In this document: in pieces, positions 1-5,602 of the stretch
Numbering within the stretch: the stretch's first letter is position 1
How the letters are laid out: each line of letters begins with the position of its first letter
From: a virus
IMG/VR virus record: IMGVR_UViG_3300046001_006174
Coordinates: 1-38,217 of that record
DNA: 38,217 nucleotides
Reading direction: 5' to 3' (one strand)
Position numbers and translations under genes: made by a program
The notes under the pieces: generated by a model
Told to the model about the DNA's origin: nothing
The model's database searches: none
The model's input: the letters and a program-made list of their open reading frames with translations, nothing else

Positions 1-23
1 CTAGCTGGCCATAGGATTTTGAG

Positions 24-269
24 ATGACTTGGGAACCAATAGCCACAGCCCCTAGAACCGGCGAGATGATCGACCTCTGGGTTCACTGGCGCGAGGCGGA
101 CGACGAAGACCTGCCTCGCCGTATACCGGACTGCTATTGGGGGCTGCTGGAGAACCGCAAAGACTATGGCTGGGTAGATCCAGACGGCGAGTGGGGCGAG
201 CCGATGGATATAGAGGAAAGGTTCATCCCAATGCTCTGGATGCGCTTCGACCCGCCGGAATCCACGTAA
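24..269 (+). CDS. WxPIATAP-type small phage protein (DUF551-like)
   Basis: An 81-residue acidic, Trp-rich protein opening with MTWEPIATAPRTGE, the 'W-x-P-I-x-T-A-P' signature of DUF551-like phage proteins, and ending in a second Trp-rich segment (WMRFDPPE). The molecular function of the family is not known. A second member with the same signature lies at 21414-21611, in the early right operon. It is followed by a hairpin at 280-313. The identification rests on the N-terminal motif only. Confidence 0.75.
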   Translation: MTWEPIATAPRTGEMIDLWVHWREADDEDLPRRIPDCYWGLLENRKDYGWVDPDGEWGEPMDIEERFIPMLWMRFDPPEST

Positions 270-279
270 ACCCCTAACC

Positions 280-313
280 GGCTCTGGGAGTGCTTGCCCG
301 CACCCCCAGAGCC
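280..313 (+). terminator. Intergenic hairpin without T tract
   Basis: GGCTCTGGG (280-288) pairs perfectly with CCCAGAGCC (305-313) around a 16-nt loop, just after the stop of the first gene. No T run follows, so it may be an RNA-stabilising or weak termination structure rather than a classical intrinsic terminator. Confidence 0.45.
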
Positions 314-396
314 TTCCGCCCAATGACCGAGCGGAGCCTGATCAGGCCCGCGCATCAATCGGATTGGTCACCGAGAGTCAACCAGGAGAATAGGCA

Positions 397-615
397 ATGA
401 CCGCCTACGCAGACCTAACCAACGACGAATTGCAGGGCGAAGCTGTCGCCGTTGTCCGAGAGATCGAAAGCCGACTGACCGGCCCTCGTCTTCGGCGCTG
501 GCGCCGCATTCATGCGCTGATCCGAGACTTTGAAGAGGATATCCACGCTGACGGCGGCATATCCACGCTGAGTGTCGGCGGCGGAAAGGATGTCCCACCC
601 CCGCCGGTTCCGTAA
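397..615 (+). CDS. Hypothetical protein, helical
   Basis: A 72-residue protein not assigned to a family. The first 55 residues are charged and predicted helical (ADLTNDELQGEAVAVVREIE), followed by a Gly/Pro-rich tail (DVPPPPVP). The start is preceded by AGGAGAATAGGCA, a good ribosome binding site. It ends just before or within the start region of the downstream membrane protein, so the two are probably cotranscribed. Confidence 0.6.
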   Translation: MTAYADLTNDELQGEAVAVVREIESRLTGPRLRRWRRIHALIRDFEEDIHADGGISTLSVGGGKDVPPPPVP

Positions 616-1150
616 GGCTATGCTGGATTTCATCCTCCACATGGACTCGGCTCAGGTGTTCACGCTTTTTGCGGCCGGGACGTTCGTGGTGTTCATCGTG
701 TCCGCGCTGGCGGCCTTGGTGGACTTTAAGGAGCATAGCGACACGCTGGGTTCTGCGGCGCTTCTAGCGATCCTGCTGGAACTGTCCTACCTCGTTCGCA
801 GCGGCGCGCCCGGCCCCATGGGTATCGGTGAAACCACATGGATGATCGGCGGCGATCTTCTTGCGCTAGCCATCATGGTCTATTGGCTGGCCACGCGGGT
901 TCGCTGGTGGAAGTTCGTGATGGCCTTCCTGTTCGTTCTTGGCTTGGTGGTTCACTATGCCGCGCTGAATGAGTGGTACGCCGGGCAGGATTTCAGATAC
1001 ACGTCTATATTGTACCTGAACCTAATTGGCGCGCTCCAGTTGCTCGTCAATGCAACCCCGGGGGTGCGTTGTGTGGCGGGTCTACTTCGCTCTTGGGTGC
1101 ATGGTGATCGGCGTCGCGCTGTTCGTGTTCATCACGGCCTATCTCGATGA
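590..1150 (+). CDS. Multi-spanning membrane protein near the lysis genes
   Basis: About 186 residues with five hydrophobic segments (around AQVFTLFAAGTFVVFIVSA, SAALLAILLELSYLV, GDLLALAIMVYWLA, FVMAFLFVLGLVVHYAA and SILYLNLIGALQLLV). It should sit in the inner membrane and could be holin- or antiholin-associated, but I recognise no family. Possible starts are GTG 572, ATG 590 and ATG 620, none with a well-spaced Shine-Dalgarno. The last ~35 residues are Arg-rich and unlike the rest, and in another frame the same DNA encodes a sixth transmembrane helix (1050-1193). A frameshift near CCCCGGGGG (1056-1064) is therefore possible. Confidence 0.6.
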   Translation: MSHPRRFRKAMLDFILHMDSAQVFTLFAAGTFVVFIVSALAALVDFKEHSDTLGSAALLAILLELSYLVRSGAPGPMGIGETTWMIGGDLLALAIMVYWLATRVRWWKFVMAFLFVLGLVVHYAALNEWYAGQDFRYTSILYLNLIGALQLLVNATPGVRCVAGLLRSWVHGDRRRAVRVHHGLSR

Positions 1151-1193
1151 GAGACGATCACGAACGCAGGATCGCGCTTCTCGAAAAGGTTAG
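1050..1193 (+). CDS. Single-span membrane peptide overlapping the previous gene
   Basis: A 47-residue frame from ATG 1050 (or 40 residues from GTG 1071, with GGGGGTGCGTT just upstream). It has one strong transmembrane helix (VYFALGCMVIGVALFVFITA) followed by a very basic tail (DERRSRTQDRASRKG), giving positive-inside topology. It overlaps the end of the five-span protein and the start of the XhlA-like gene at 1147. It is either a separate small holin-type protein or the true C-terminus of the upstream gene after a frameshift. Confidence 0.5.
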   Translation: MQPRGCVVWRVYFALGCMVIGVALFVFITAYLDERRSRTQDRASRKG

Positions 1194-1329
1194 CGAGGAG
1201 ATCCCCGCCATCAAGGAAGACGTGGCAGCGCTGAAGCGTTTTCAGGTCTCAGTCATGACCGTTATGGCCGCTCTGGGCGCCACTGCCACCTTCTTCGCTG
1301 ACAGCATCAGAAAAAAGCTTGGGCTATGA
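1147..1329 (+). CDS. XhlA-like coiled-coil/TM lysis-associated protein
   Basis: Sixty residues: a charged heptad-like helix (residues 1-33, HERRIALLEKVSEEIPAIKEDV), then one hydrophobic segment (about 36-53), then a basic end. This architecture matches the haemolysin XhlA / small phage holin-accessory family, membrane proteins that work with a holin and endolysin. It overlaps the preceding frames and lies one HNH gene upstream of the holin at 1991. The assignment rests on architecture and position. Confidence 0.6.
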   Translation: MRDDHERRIALLEKVSEEIPAIKEDVAALKRFQVSVMTVMAALGATATFFADSIRKKLGL

Positions 1330-1334
1330 TGCGG

Positions 1335-1871
1335 TCAAACCCCATGCCGCTTGCTAAACCCGTGCTCGACATTTGCCGTAGCTCGGGCGGCGGCGGCTTC
1401 TTCAATCGTTGGAAACCGTCCAATGGTTTTGACGCGGCAATTGACGCTGATTTGAACCCGCCACTTCATCGCCCTCTTGTCCCAAGCAACACCGGTTATG
1501 CCGGAGGAGTTGTCCGACCGTCGTTTCGCGTTGCGTTGGTTTTCGACTATCGAAACGTCGCGGAGATTGTCGGCTCTGTTGTTAGCCGGATTGCCGTCGA
1601 TGTGGTCAACTTGACCAATCGGCCACGCTTTGTGCGTCAAGAGCCATGCAATCCGGTGAGCGTTGTATTCGCGGTGCAGGATCTTTCCGACGCGATACCC
1701 ATCACGGTTCGTGAATGTAAACGCTTCGGTTCCAGCATAGCGCGCGTTCCAGCGGACGTAGTCCCGATCCCTTGCGCAAAATTCTCTAGGCCGGTGAAGC
1801 CAGTAGAATTTACCCGTCTCAGGTTCATACTTGAGAAGCTGGCGCACGATGTCGTAAGTAAGGTCAGCCAT
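1335..1871 (-). CDS. HNH endonuclease with AP2 DNA-binding domain
   Basis: A 178-residue protein with an HNH nuclease core at residues 88-107 (VDHIDGNPANNRADNLRDVS: Asp89-His90, Asn97, Asn102) and a C-terminal AP2-like segment (121-165: SSGITGVAWDKRAMKWRVQI, then GRFPTIEEAAAARATAN). HNH-AP2 proteins are typical phage homing-type endonucleases that cut DNA and spread themselves. It lies on the minus strand inside the plus-strand lysis cassette, between the XhlA-like gene and the holin, which fits later insertion. Family assignment is secure; homing activity is inferred. Confidence 0.92.
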   Translation of the reverse strand: MADLTYDIVRQLLKYEPETGKFYWLHRPREFCARDRDYVRWNARYAGTEAFTFTNRDGYRVGKILHREYNAHRIAWLLTHKAWPIGQVDHIDGNPANNRADNLRDVSIVENQRNAKRRSDNSSGITGVAWDKRAMKWRVQISVNCRVKTIGRFPTIEEAAAARATANVEHGFSKRHGV

Positions 1872-1990
1872 TTCGATCCTTCCGAGATCGTTAGGGGTCA
1901 GGGCGGGCGCGGTGCTTCAACACTTCGCTCGCCCGCATTTATACCTGATCGCTGGAATCCTGTCCAAGCCCTTAGCTTTGGAGTTTCGGC

Positions 1991-2380
1991 ATGATCTGGT
2001 TCCCCCGCCGCATCGGTCCACCCAAGCCAAGCCGTATCGGGCTGATCTGGACGGCCATGCTGAAGGCGGGATCAATCCGCCAATGGGCCATGATCTTGGG
2101 CGCCATCCCCATGACCTTCGTGGTGGGGGTCATCATCTACATCGTCAAGGACAAGTCGTGGGGCCAACCGGTTCTGCAATTGAACATCCTGGCAAACCTT
2201 GGCTACGGCCCGCTGATCATCATCGCCATCATCTTCGCAGCTCTAACCGGCACGTCCATAGCGGCAAACGTCGGTAAGGGCGGGGCGGGTATCTCGCTCA
2301 AGCAGGATGACGAGGACGACGCCCCCAAGACCGTCGCCGTGTCTGGCGATCTCACCATTACGCCGGAGAAGACGCCATGA
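1991..2380 (+). CDS. Putative holin, two transmembrane segments
   Basis: A 129-residue protein with a basic N-terminus (FPRRIGPPKPSR), two hydrophobic segments (about 32-52, MILGAIPMTFVVGVIIYIV; about 70-94, PLIIIAIIFAALTG) and an acidic, soluble C-terminus (QDDEDDAPK). Holins accumulate in the inner membrane and open it to release or activate the endolysin. The stop overlaps the start of the M15 endolysin gene by ATGA, which supports the assignment. No holin superfamily was recognised by sequence. Confidence 0.75.
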   Translation: MIWFPRRIGPPKPSRIGLIWTAMLKAGSIRQWAMILGAIPMTFVVGVIIYIVKDKSWGQPVLQLNILANLGYGPLIIIAIIFAALTGTSIAANVGKGGAGISLKQDDEDDAPKTVAVSGDLTITPEKTP

Positions 2381-2760
2381 CCTACGCCTTAGGCCAGCGC
2401 TCCCTTGACCGCCTCAAAGGGGTCCATCCGGACCTCCAGAAGGTCGTGCGGCGCGCTATTGAGATAACGCCTATCGACTTCACGATCACCGAAGGCCTGC
2501 GGACCCTGGAACGCCAGAAGGCGCTTCTAGCTGCTGGAGCATCGCAGACGCTGAAATCCCGCCACATCACCGGACACGCCATTGACTTCGCGGCGCTGGT
2601 TGCGGGTGAAGTGCGTTGGGATTGGCCGTTGTACGGCAAGATCGCGGCGGCTTTCAAGGCGGCGGCTGCTGAGCTTGGCGTGCCGATCATTTGGGGCGGC
2701 GATTGGAAGTCGCTCCGCGATGGGCCGCACGTCGAGCTGGACCGGAAAGCGTACCCGTGA
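2377..2760 (+). CDS. Endolysin, M15-family L,D-peptidase-type
   Basis: A 127-residue zinc peptidase of the M15 (VanY/L-alanyl-D-glutamate peptidase) type that cuts peptide cross-links in peptidoglycan. Motif SRHITGHAID (61-70) supplies the SxHxxGxAxD zinc ligands His63 and Asp70, and DGPHVEL (115-121) supplies the third ligand, His118. WGGDW (106-110) is also typical. It has no signal peptide, so it depends on the holin for export. It sits between the holin (ATGA overlap) and the spanin Rz (GTGA overlap). Confidence 0.93.
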   Translation: MTYALGQRSLDRLKGVHPDLQKVVRRAIEITPIDFTITEGLRTLERQKALLAAGASQTLKSRHITGHAIDFAALVAGEVRWDWPLYGKIAAAFKAAAAELGVPIIWGGDWKSLRDGPHVELDRKAYP

Positions 2761-3122
2761 CCCCGGCCCGTCTCGCATGGTCCGCCATCGGCATCGCCCT
2801 ATTCGCGGCCCTGATCTGGTTTGCCAATCCCTTCGACATTCGCGGCGTGAGGAAGGCGGCAAAGGTTCAAGCCGTGACCGCTACCCAGCAAGCCGCCGTC
2901 GCGACCAAGACGACCGAGGTTCTCGACCGCGTCGTCAGGTCTGAAGTCATTATCCGAAATCAAGCCCAAGGAGCCATCGAACATGTCGAGCAAGCCCAAG
3001 GCGCAGAAACTCCGCTTCCGCCCGCTGTTGCCGCTAGCGTCCGTGCTGGCGTTGACGGGCTGCGCAAGCGCTCCGGGGCTGGTGACGATCAACCTTCCGG
3101 CCAGCCTGCGAGCGCCATGTGA
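2757..3122 (+). CDS. i-spanin (Rz-like)
   Basis: A 121-residue protein from GTG 2757, chosen because GTGA overlaps the endolysin stop, as at several other junctions here. An N-terminal transmembrane anchor (residues ~6-26, LAWSAIGIALFAALIWFA) is followed by an Ala/Gln/Thr-rich periplasmic helix with heptad-like character. This is the architecture of an inner-membrane spanin subunit, which bridges to Rz1 and disrupts the outer membrane at lysis. The Rz1-like lipoprotein gene starts inside it in another frame, which strongly supports the call. Confidence 0.85.
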   Translation: MTPARLAWSAIGIALFAALIWFANPFDIRGVRKAAKVQAVTATQQAAVATKTTEVLDRVVRSEVIIRNQAQGAIEHVEQAQGAETPLPPAVAASVRAGVDGLRKRSGAGDDQPSGQPASAM

Positions 3123-3294
3123 CCGCGCCGAAGTCGGACCTCTGGCCACTGTCGGGGATCTCGGCTCCCTCGCGGTGAGGCAGGAGGCGGCGCTGTCGGT
3201 GTGCGACGGACGGCGAGAGGCAATCGTGGCGATTGTCGATGGATATGCGGAGGCGACCCGACCCAAACGCTGGCGACTTCCCTGGGCTAGATGA
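2983..3294 (+). CDS. o-spanin (Rz1-like lipoprotein)
   Basis: A 103-residue lipoprotein that starts within Rz and extends 172 nt beyond it. The signal sequence (KPKAQKLRFRPLLPLASVLA) ends in the lipobox LTGC with Cys27 as lipidation site. The mature protein should lie in the outer membrane and pair with the Rz periplasmic domain. It is longer than lambda Rz1 and only modestly Pro-rich (LPASLRAPC). It is the last gene before the terminator at 3357. Confidence 0.85.
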   Translation: MSSKPKAQKLRFRPLLPLASVLALTGCASAPGLVTINLPASLRAPCDRAEVGPLATVGDLGSLAVRQEAALSVCDGRREAIVAIVDGYAEATRPKRWRLPWAR

Positions 3295-3356
3295 TAGCCC
3301 CTCGGGGCCGACACCACGCATAGCGGCTCGCCCTTGGGCTGGAGCCTTACAACAGA

Positions 3357-3384
3357 GCCCTCCGGTTTACGCCGGGGGGCTTTT
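3357..3384. terminator. Terminator after the lysis cassette, probably bidirectional
   Basis: GCCCTCCGG (3357-3365) pairs with CCGGGGGGC (3372-3380; one G-T wobble) around a 6-nt loop, followed by TTTT on the plus strand. It closes the rightward late/lysis transcript. The leftward operon ends at 3383, immediately beside it, so it may serve both directions. Confidence 0.85.
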
Positions 3385-3595
3385 AGTTTATTGCGGCGAC
3401 TATAAACCAATCGTTCGCGTCGAGGTCGGCTTGCGTGAATGTCTGGGGTCCGATGGCGACGGCGTCGCTTAGGCCCCAACCGCCTTGATCTTCGAACCTA
3501 GTGTCAGCCCGCATGATCTTGTCGGGATCGCCCCATGCGCGGCGAGAAACGGCCTTGCCATCCTCGACTGCCTGTAGCGCTGCGCTGATATCCAT
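3383..3595 (-). CDS. Tad2-like / DUF2829 small protein (candidate anti-Thoeris)
   Basis: A 70-residue protein with both ends of the DUF2829 (MW1434/Tad2) fold. The N-terminal helix motif is AALQAVEDGKAVSRRAWGDP ('AL.....GK.V.R..W') and the C-terminal motif is FTQADLDANDWFIV ('T..DL.A.DW.VV'). Tad2 proteins of phages bind the cyclic ADP-ribose signal of Thoeris defence and block it. The start has a strong site, GAGGAGAGGGGG. It is the last gene of a leftward accessory operon. The family match is good; anti-Thoeris activity is inferred, since not every DUF2829 member has been tested. Confidence 0.72.
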   Translation of the reverse strand: MDISAALQAVEDGKAVSRRAWGDPDKIMRADTRFEDQGGWGLSDAVAIGPQTFTQADLDANDWFIVAAIN

Positions 3596-3675
3596 CCCCC
3601 TCTCCTCTATCTCTCTTCGTCGTTCAGGATATGGCGAACCCGTTATATTGGTTCATCCCGGATCGGTTGACGGAC

Positions 3676-3984
3676 CTATTCGTGGACGCGTTCCGCGCCA
3701 TCAATCGCGAGGTTTTTTCGGCCGGGGTGGTTCACTGGATCTGCACAAAAGGCCGCCCAAGACGCCGATAGTTTAACTCGATCACTCCAATAGCGCTGAA
3801 CAGTGAACCCGACGCCATCATATCCGGTAGGGATGGCCGCAAGGTTCTCCTTGTCCCAGCGCAAGCTCTCAGCCGCCATCTGACGAATGAGCCTAAGCTC
3901 CTCAGCGAGCGCAGCCGCCGCTTCCACGGCGGGGTCAAGCTGCTCGCCGCAGGGCGTGTCGGCTGTTCCGGGATGATCACTCAT
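3676..3984 (-). CDS. Hypothetical protein
   Basis: A 102-residue protein of no recognised family. An acidic, Ala-rich helical segment (PAVEAAAALAEELRLIRQMA, residues 18-37) precedes a more mixed part containing YWSDRVKLSASWAAF. AGAGAGAACAG precedes the start. It lies between the Tad2-like and P-loop mini-protein genes on the same strand. A weak opposing frame (3633-3776, +) was considered and rejected. Confidence 0.6.
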   Translation of the reverse strand: MSDHPGTADTPCGEQLDPAVEAAAALAEELRLIRQMAAESLRWDKENLAAIPTGYDGVGFTVQRYWSDRVKLSASWAAFCADPVNHPGRKNLAIDGAERVHE

Positions 3985-4027
3985 TCTGTTCTCTCTCTAT
4001 CCCTGCGGCATATGCCGGTTGGAGGGG

Positions 4028-4246
4028 CTATCGGTCGATCTTCTCGGCCAAAATGACGGACGGCTGATACATATCGATGTACCCAGCCCAGTCCGCTCCG
4101 GTCATGTTCTTCTCGCTGGCGTCAGCGGCAGGGTCGGCCATGCGGACAGGAACGCCTACAGCCTTCAGGGCGATCTCGATTTCGCCCATGATCGCGGACT
4201 TTCCGCAACCGACAGGACCGGAAACGGTCACGGTGATCTCGCTCAT
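4028..4246 (-). CDS. P-loop mini-protein
   Basis: A 72-residue protein with a textbook Walker A motif near its N-terminus (SGPVGCGKSAIM, residues 9-20) and the following helix (EIEIALKAVGVPVR). No Walker B or lid domain follows, so it is about a third of the size of a normal small kinase. Such nucleotide-binding-loop mini-proteins occur in phages without known function. The start has TAGGAGATAGAGA upstream. It probably binds a phosphate-containing ligand; anything further is unknown. Confidence 0.7.
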   Translation of the reverse strand: MSEITVTVSGPVGCGKSAIMGEIEIALKAVGVPVRMADPAADASEKNMTGADWAGYIDMYQPSVILAEKIDR

Positions 4247-4289
4247 TCTCTATCTCCTACAGCCCGGAGGGGGTTGGGGTTGGGGGTGT

Positions 4290-4442
4290 CTAGGCCTGAT
4301 CCGCGCGGGCCATTTCACGGCAGTGCATGTGTTCCGCCGCCAACTGGTGAGCATATTCGGACTTCTCGCCGAACATCGCGACCGCCTCCAGCATGAGCTT
4401 GAAGGTCTCGCGGGCGCTTTGGAGCCAATCGGCCTTGGTCAT
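4290..4442 (-). CDS. Small hypothetical protein
   Basis: A 50-residue acidic helical protein (MTKADWLQSARETFKLMLEA, then AVAMFGEKSEYAHQLAAEHM). AAGGA lies upstream at good spacing and third codon positions are GC-rich. It belongs to the leftward operon between 4678 and 3383. No family recognised. Confidence 0.6.
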   Translation of the reverse strand: MTKADWLQSARETFKLMLEAVAMFGEKSEYAHQLAAEHMHCREMARADQA

Positions 4443-4522
4443 TGGTCTGTTCCTTGTTGCGTTGGTCTTCGGATCACCCAGCGCGGGGAGGGTGCGCTGG
4501 GAAACCGGAAATCCAGCCGAGG

Positions 4523-4678
4523 TTAGGCGGATCTGGCGTTGGCCATGTTGCGCTTGTAGCGGTCAACTGAGGCCATGGCCTCTTCGTCGGTGTCGGCCGC
4601 GTGAAGGAAGTTGCGCTCGTCGGTCCAGGACCACTTGCCGTCGTCGGTGTTGGTGATTTCAAAACCCCGGTAAATCAT
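4523..4678 (-). CDS. Small hypothetical protein, first gene of the leftward accessory operon
   Basis: A 51-residue protein (MIYRGFEITNTDDGKWSWTD, then a helical AADTDEEAMASVDRYKRN). AAGGAG precedes the ATG at good spacing. The fold resembles short phage proteins of the 'YRGFxI...W' kind. It is the promoter-proximal gene of the operon driven from the divergent region 4689-4750. Confidence 0.65.
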   Translation of the reverse strand: MIYRGFEITNTDDGKWSWTDERNFLHAADTDEEAMASVDRYKRNMANARSA

Positions 4679-4688
4679 CACTGGCTCC

Positions 4689-4750
4689 TTGCTTGCCAAA
4701 TCTCCGTTGCAGATATAATATCCGTGTCAGAGATTTCTGCAACAGGAAAA
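4689..4750. promoter_or_regulatory. Divergent promoter with inverted-repeat operator
   Basis: On the plus strand TATAAT (4714-4719) forms a -10 with a poorly spaced TTGCCA (4693-4698, 15 bp) or TTGCTT (4689-4694, 19 bp). On the minus strand TTGCAG (4742-4737) and TATTAT are 16 bp apart, a good leftward promoter. An inverted repeat GTTGCAGA (4706-4713) / TCTGCAAC (4736-4743) brackets both -10 elements and is a likely operator, plausibly for the adjacent Xre-type protein. Promoter strength and operator use are inferred. Confidence 0.65.
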
Positions 4751-5046
4751 TGCTTGTGACAGATACGATTTGTGAGACTCGCCCCGACGCGCTACAGGGC
4801 GCTATGGATGGTGAGCCTTGGCAAAGACGCCTGAAGGATATGGGGATCAGTCAGCTTGAGCTGGCCGAGGCCATCGGCATGACGCCGACCAACCTTTCGA
4901 CCGGTCTGCGCGGCAAGTGGAAGCACGGCGTGCCGCAGGATCTCAAGGCGCTGATCCTGGCGCTAGAGCGGCTCTCGGAGGGCAAGCGGGCCGAATGGCT
5001 GATCGCGGCGAAGGCTGAACGCAAGCGCCCAGACGGAGGGAAGTGA
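4750..5046 (+). CDS. Xre/Cro-type HTH transcriptional regulator
   Basis: A 98-residue protein with a helix-turn-helix at about residues 27-60 (WQRRLKDMGISQLELAEAIG, then MTPTNLSTGLRGKW), matching the Xre family. I start it at ATG 4750, after CAGGAAA, rather than the upstream ATG 4693, because the -10 at 4714 would lie inside the longer version. It probably controls the divergent promoter just upstream. It is cotranscribed with the release-factor-like gene (TGATG junction at 5044). Confidence 0.8.
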   Translation: MLVTDTICETRPDALQGAMDGEPWQRRLKDMGISQLELAEAIGMTPTNLSTGLRGKWKHGVPQDLKALILALERLSEGKRAEWLIAAKAERKRPDGGK

Positions 5047-5258
5047 TGGCTATTCCGCCAGAAGATCTCGAAATCGAGCACATCACGCTCCGCTGCCGCG
5101 AGCACCTGGGATCGCTGCATCTGAACGACGGCAAGCACGCGATCCGCGTCACCCACATTCCGACTGGCCTGAGGGTCGAGGTCCAGCACGAGCGCGGTGG
5201 CGGCCACAAGATGCGCGACAAGGCCATCTCGATGATCGAATGGGGCCTGCTGCAATGA
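5046..5258 (+). CDS. RF-1-domain-like mini-protein lacking GGQ
   Basis: A 70-residue protein whose C-terminal half resembles the RF-1 catalytic domain of class I peptide-chain release factors: AIRVTHIPTGLRVEVQHERG followed by GHKMRDKAI aligns with the 'A-I-R-I-T-H-L-P-T-G-I...DERSQHKNKAKA' segment. The GGQ loop needed for peptidyl-tRNA hydrolysis is replaced (REHLGSLHLND). A ribosome-binding or decoy role is possible, but is inference. It starts at ATG 5046 in a TGATG junction with the regulator. Confidence 0.7.
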   Translation: MAIPPEDLEIEHITLRCREHLGSLHLNDGKHAIRVTHIPTGLRVEVQHERGGGHKMRDKAISMIEWGLLQ

Positions 5259-5602
5259 GCGGGGCCGCATAGGCTCTCGCCCCAGATACGCCCCAGTTTG
5301 AATGGGTCCAAACACGAACGGGAACAGAACACCCCGCCCTAAACCTAGCCCCAACCCCTTGATCCCCAAGGCCCAGCCGGGTGGCGTGTTCGTTTACACG
5401 GAGAGGGTCTTCCGGCTGAAAAGGGTTTACAGCCTGGACCTAACCCGTTGATTCCCTTAGAGGCCCGCAAGGTAGGGTTTACCGTCTAGGTCGTTGAATC
5501 TCGGGGCTTTGTTTAGTCCCTCCGGGCCTACCACCTCCCCTAAATTCCCGAACAATTACAACGGCGTTTTCAGGGTTTACAGAAATGGGTTTACAGCCAT
5601 GT
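5259..5602. repeat. Non-coding integrase-proximal region with repeated GGGTTTAC boxes (candidate attP/arm sites)
   Basis: No convincing gene lies in these 344 bases. GGGTTTAC occurs at 5423-5430, 5475-5482, 5573-5580 and 5587-5594, with the 12-mer GGGTTTACAGCC complete at the first and last, plus a related CGTTTACACG at 5391-5400. Iterated short direct repeats beside the 3' end of a tyrosine-integrase gene are typical arm-type or excisionase sites flanking attP. The core site itself could not be identified without the host junction. Confidence 0.6.

Noticed and set aside
280-313. Possible riboswitch or small RNA
   Set aside because: Only one simple hairpin is visible, without conserved aptamer features.
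1326-1994. Long plus-strand frame through the HNH-AP2 gene
   Set aside because: It is the shadow of the clearly recognised minus-strand endonuclease.
3633-3776. Plus-strand 46-residue frame opposite the 102-residue gene
   Set aside because: No ribosome binding site, a basic low-quality C-terminus, and it conflicts with the better-supported minus-strand gene at 3676-3984.
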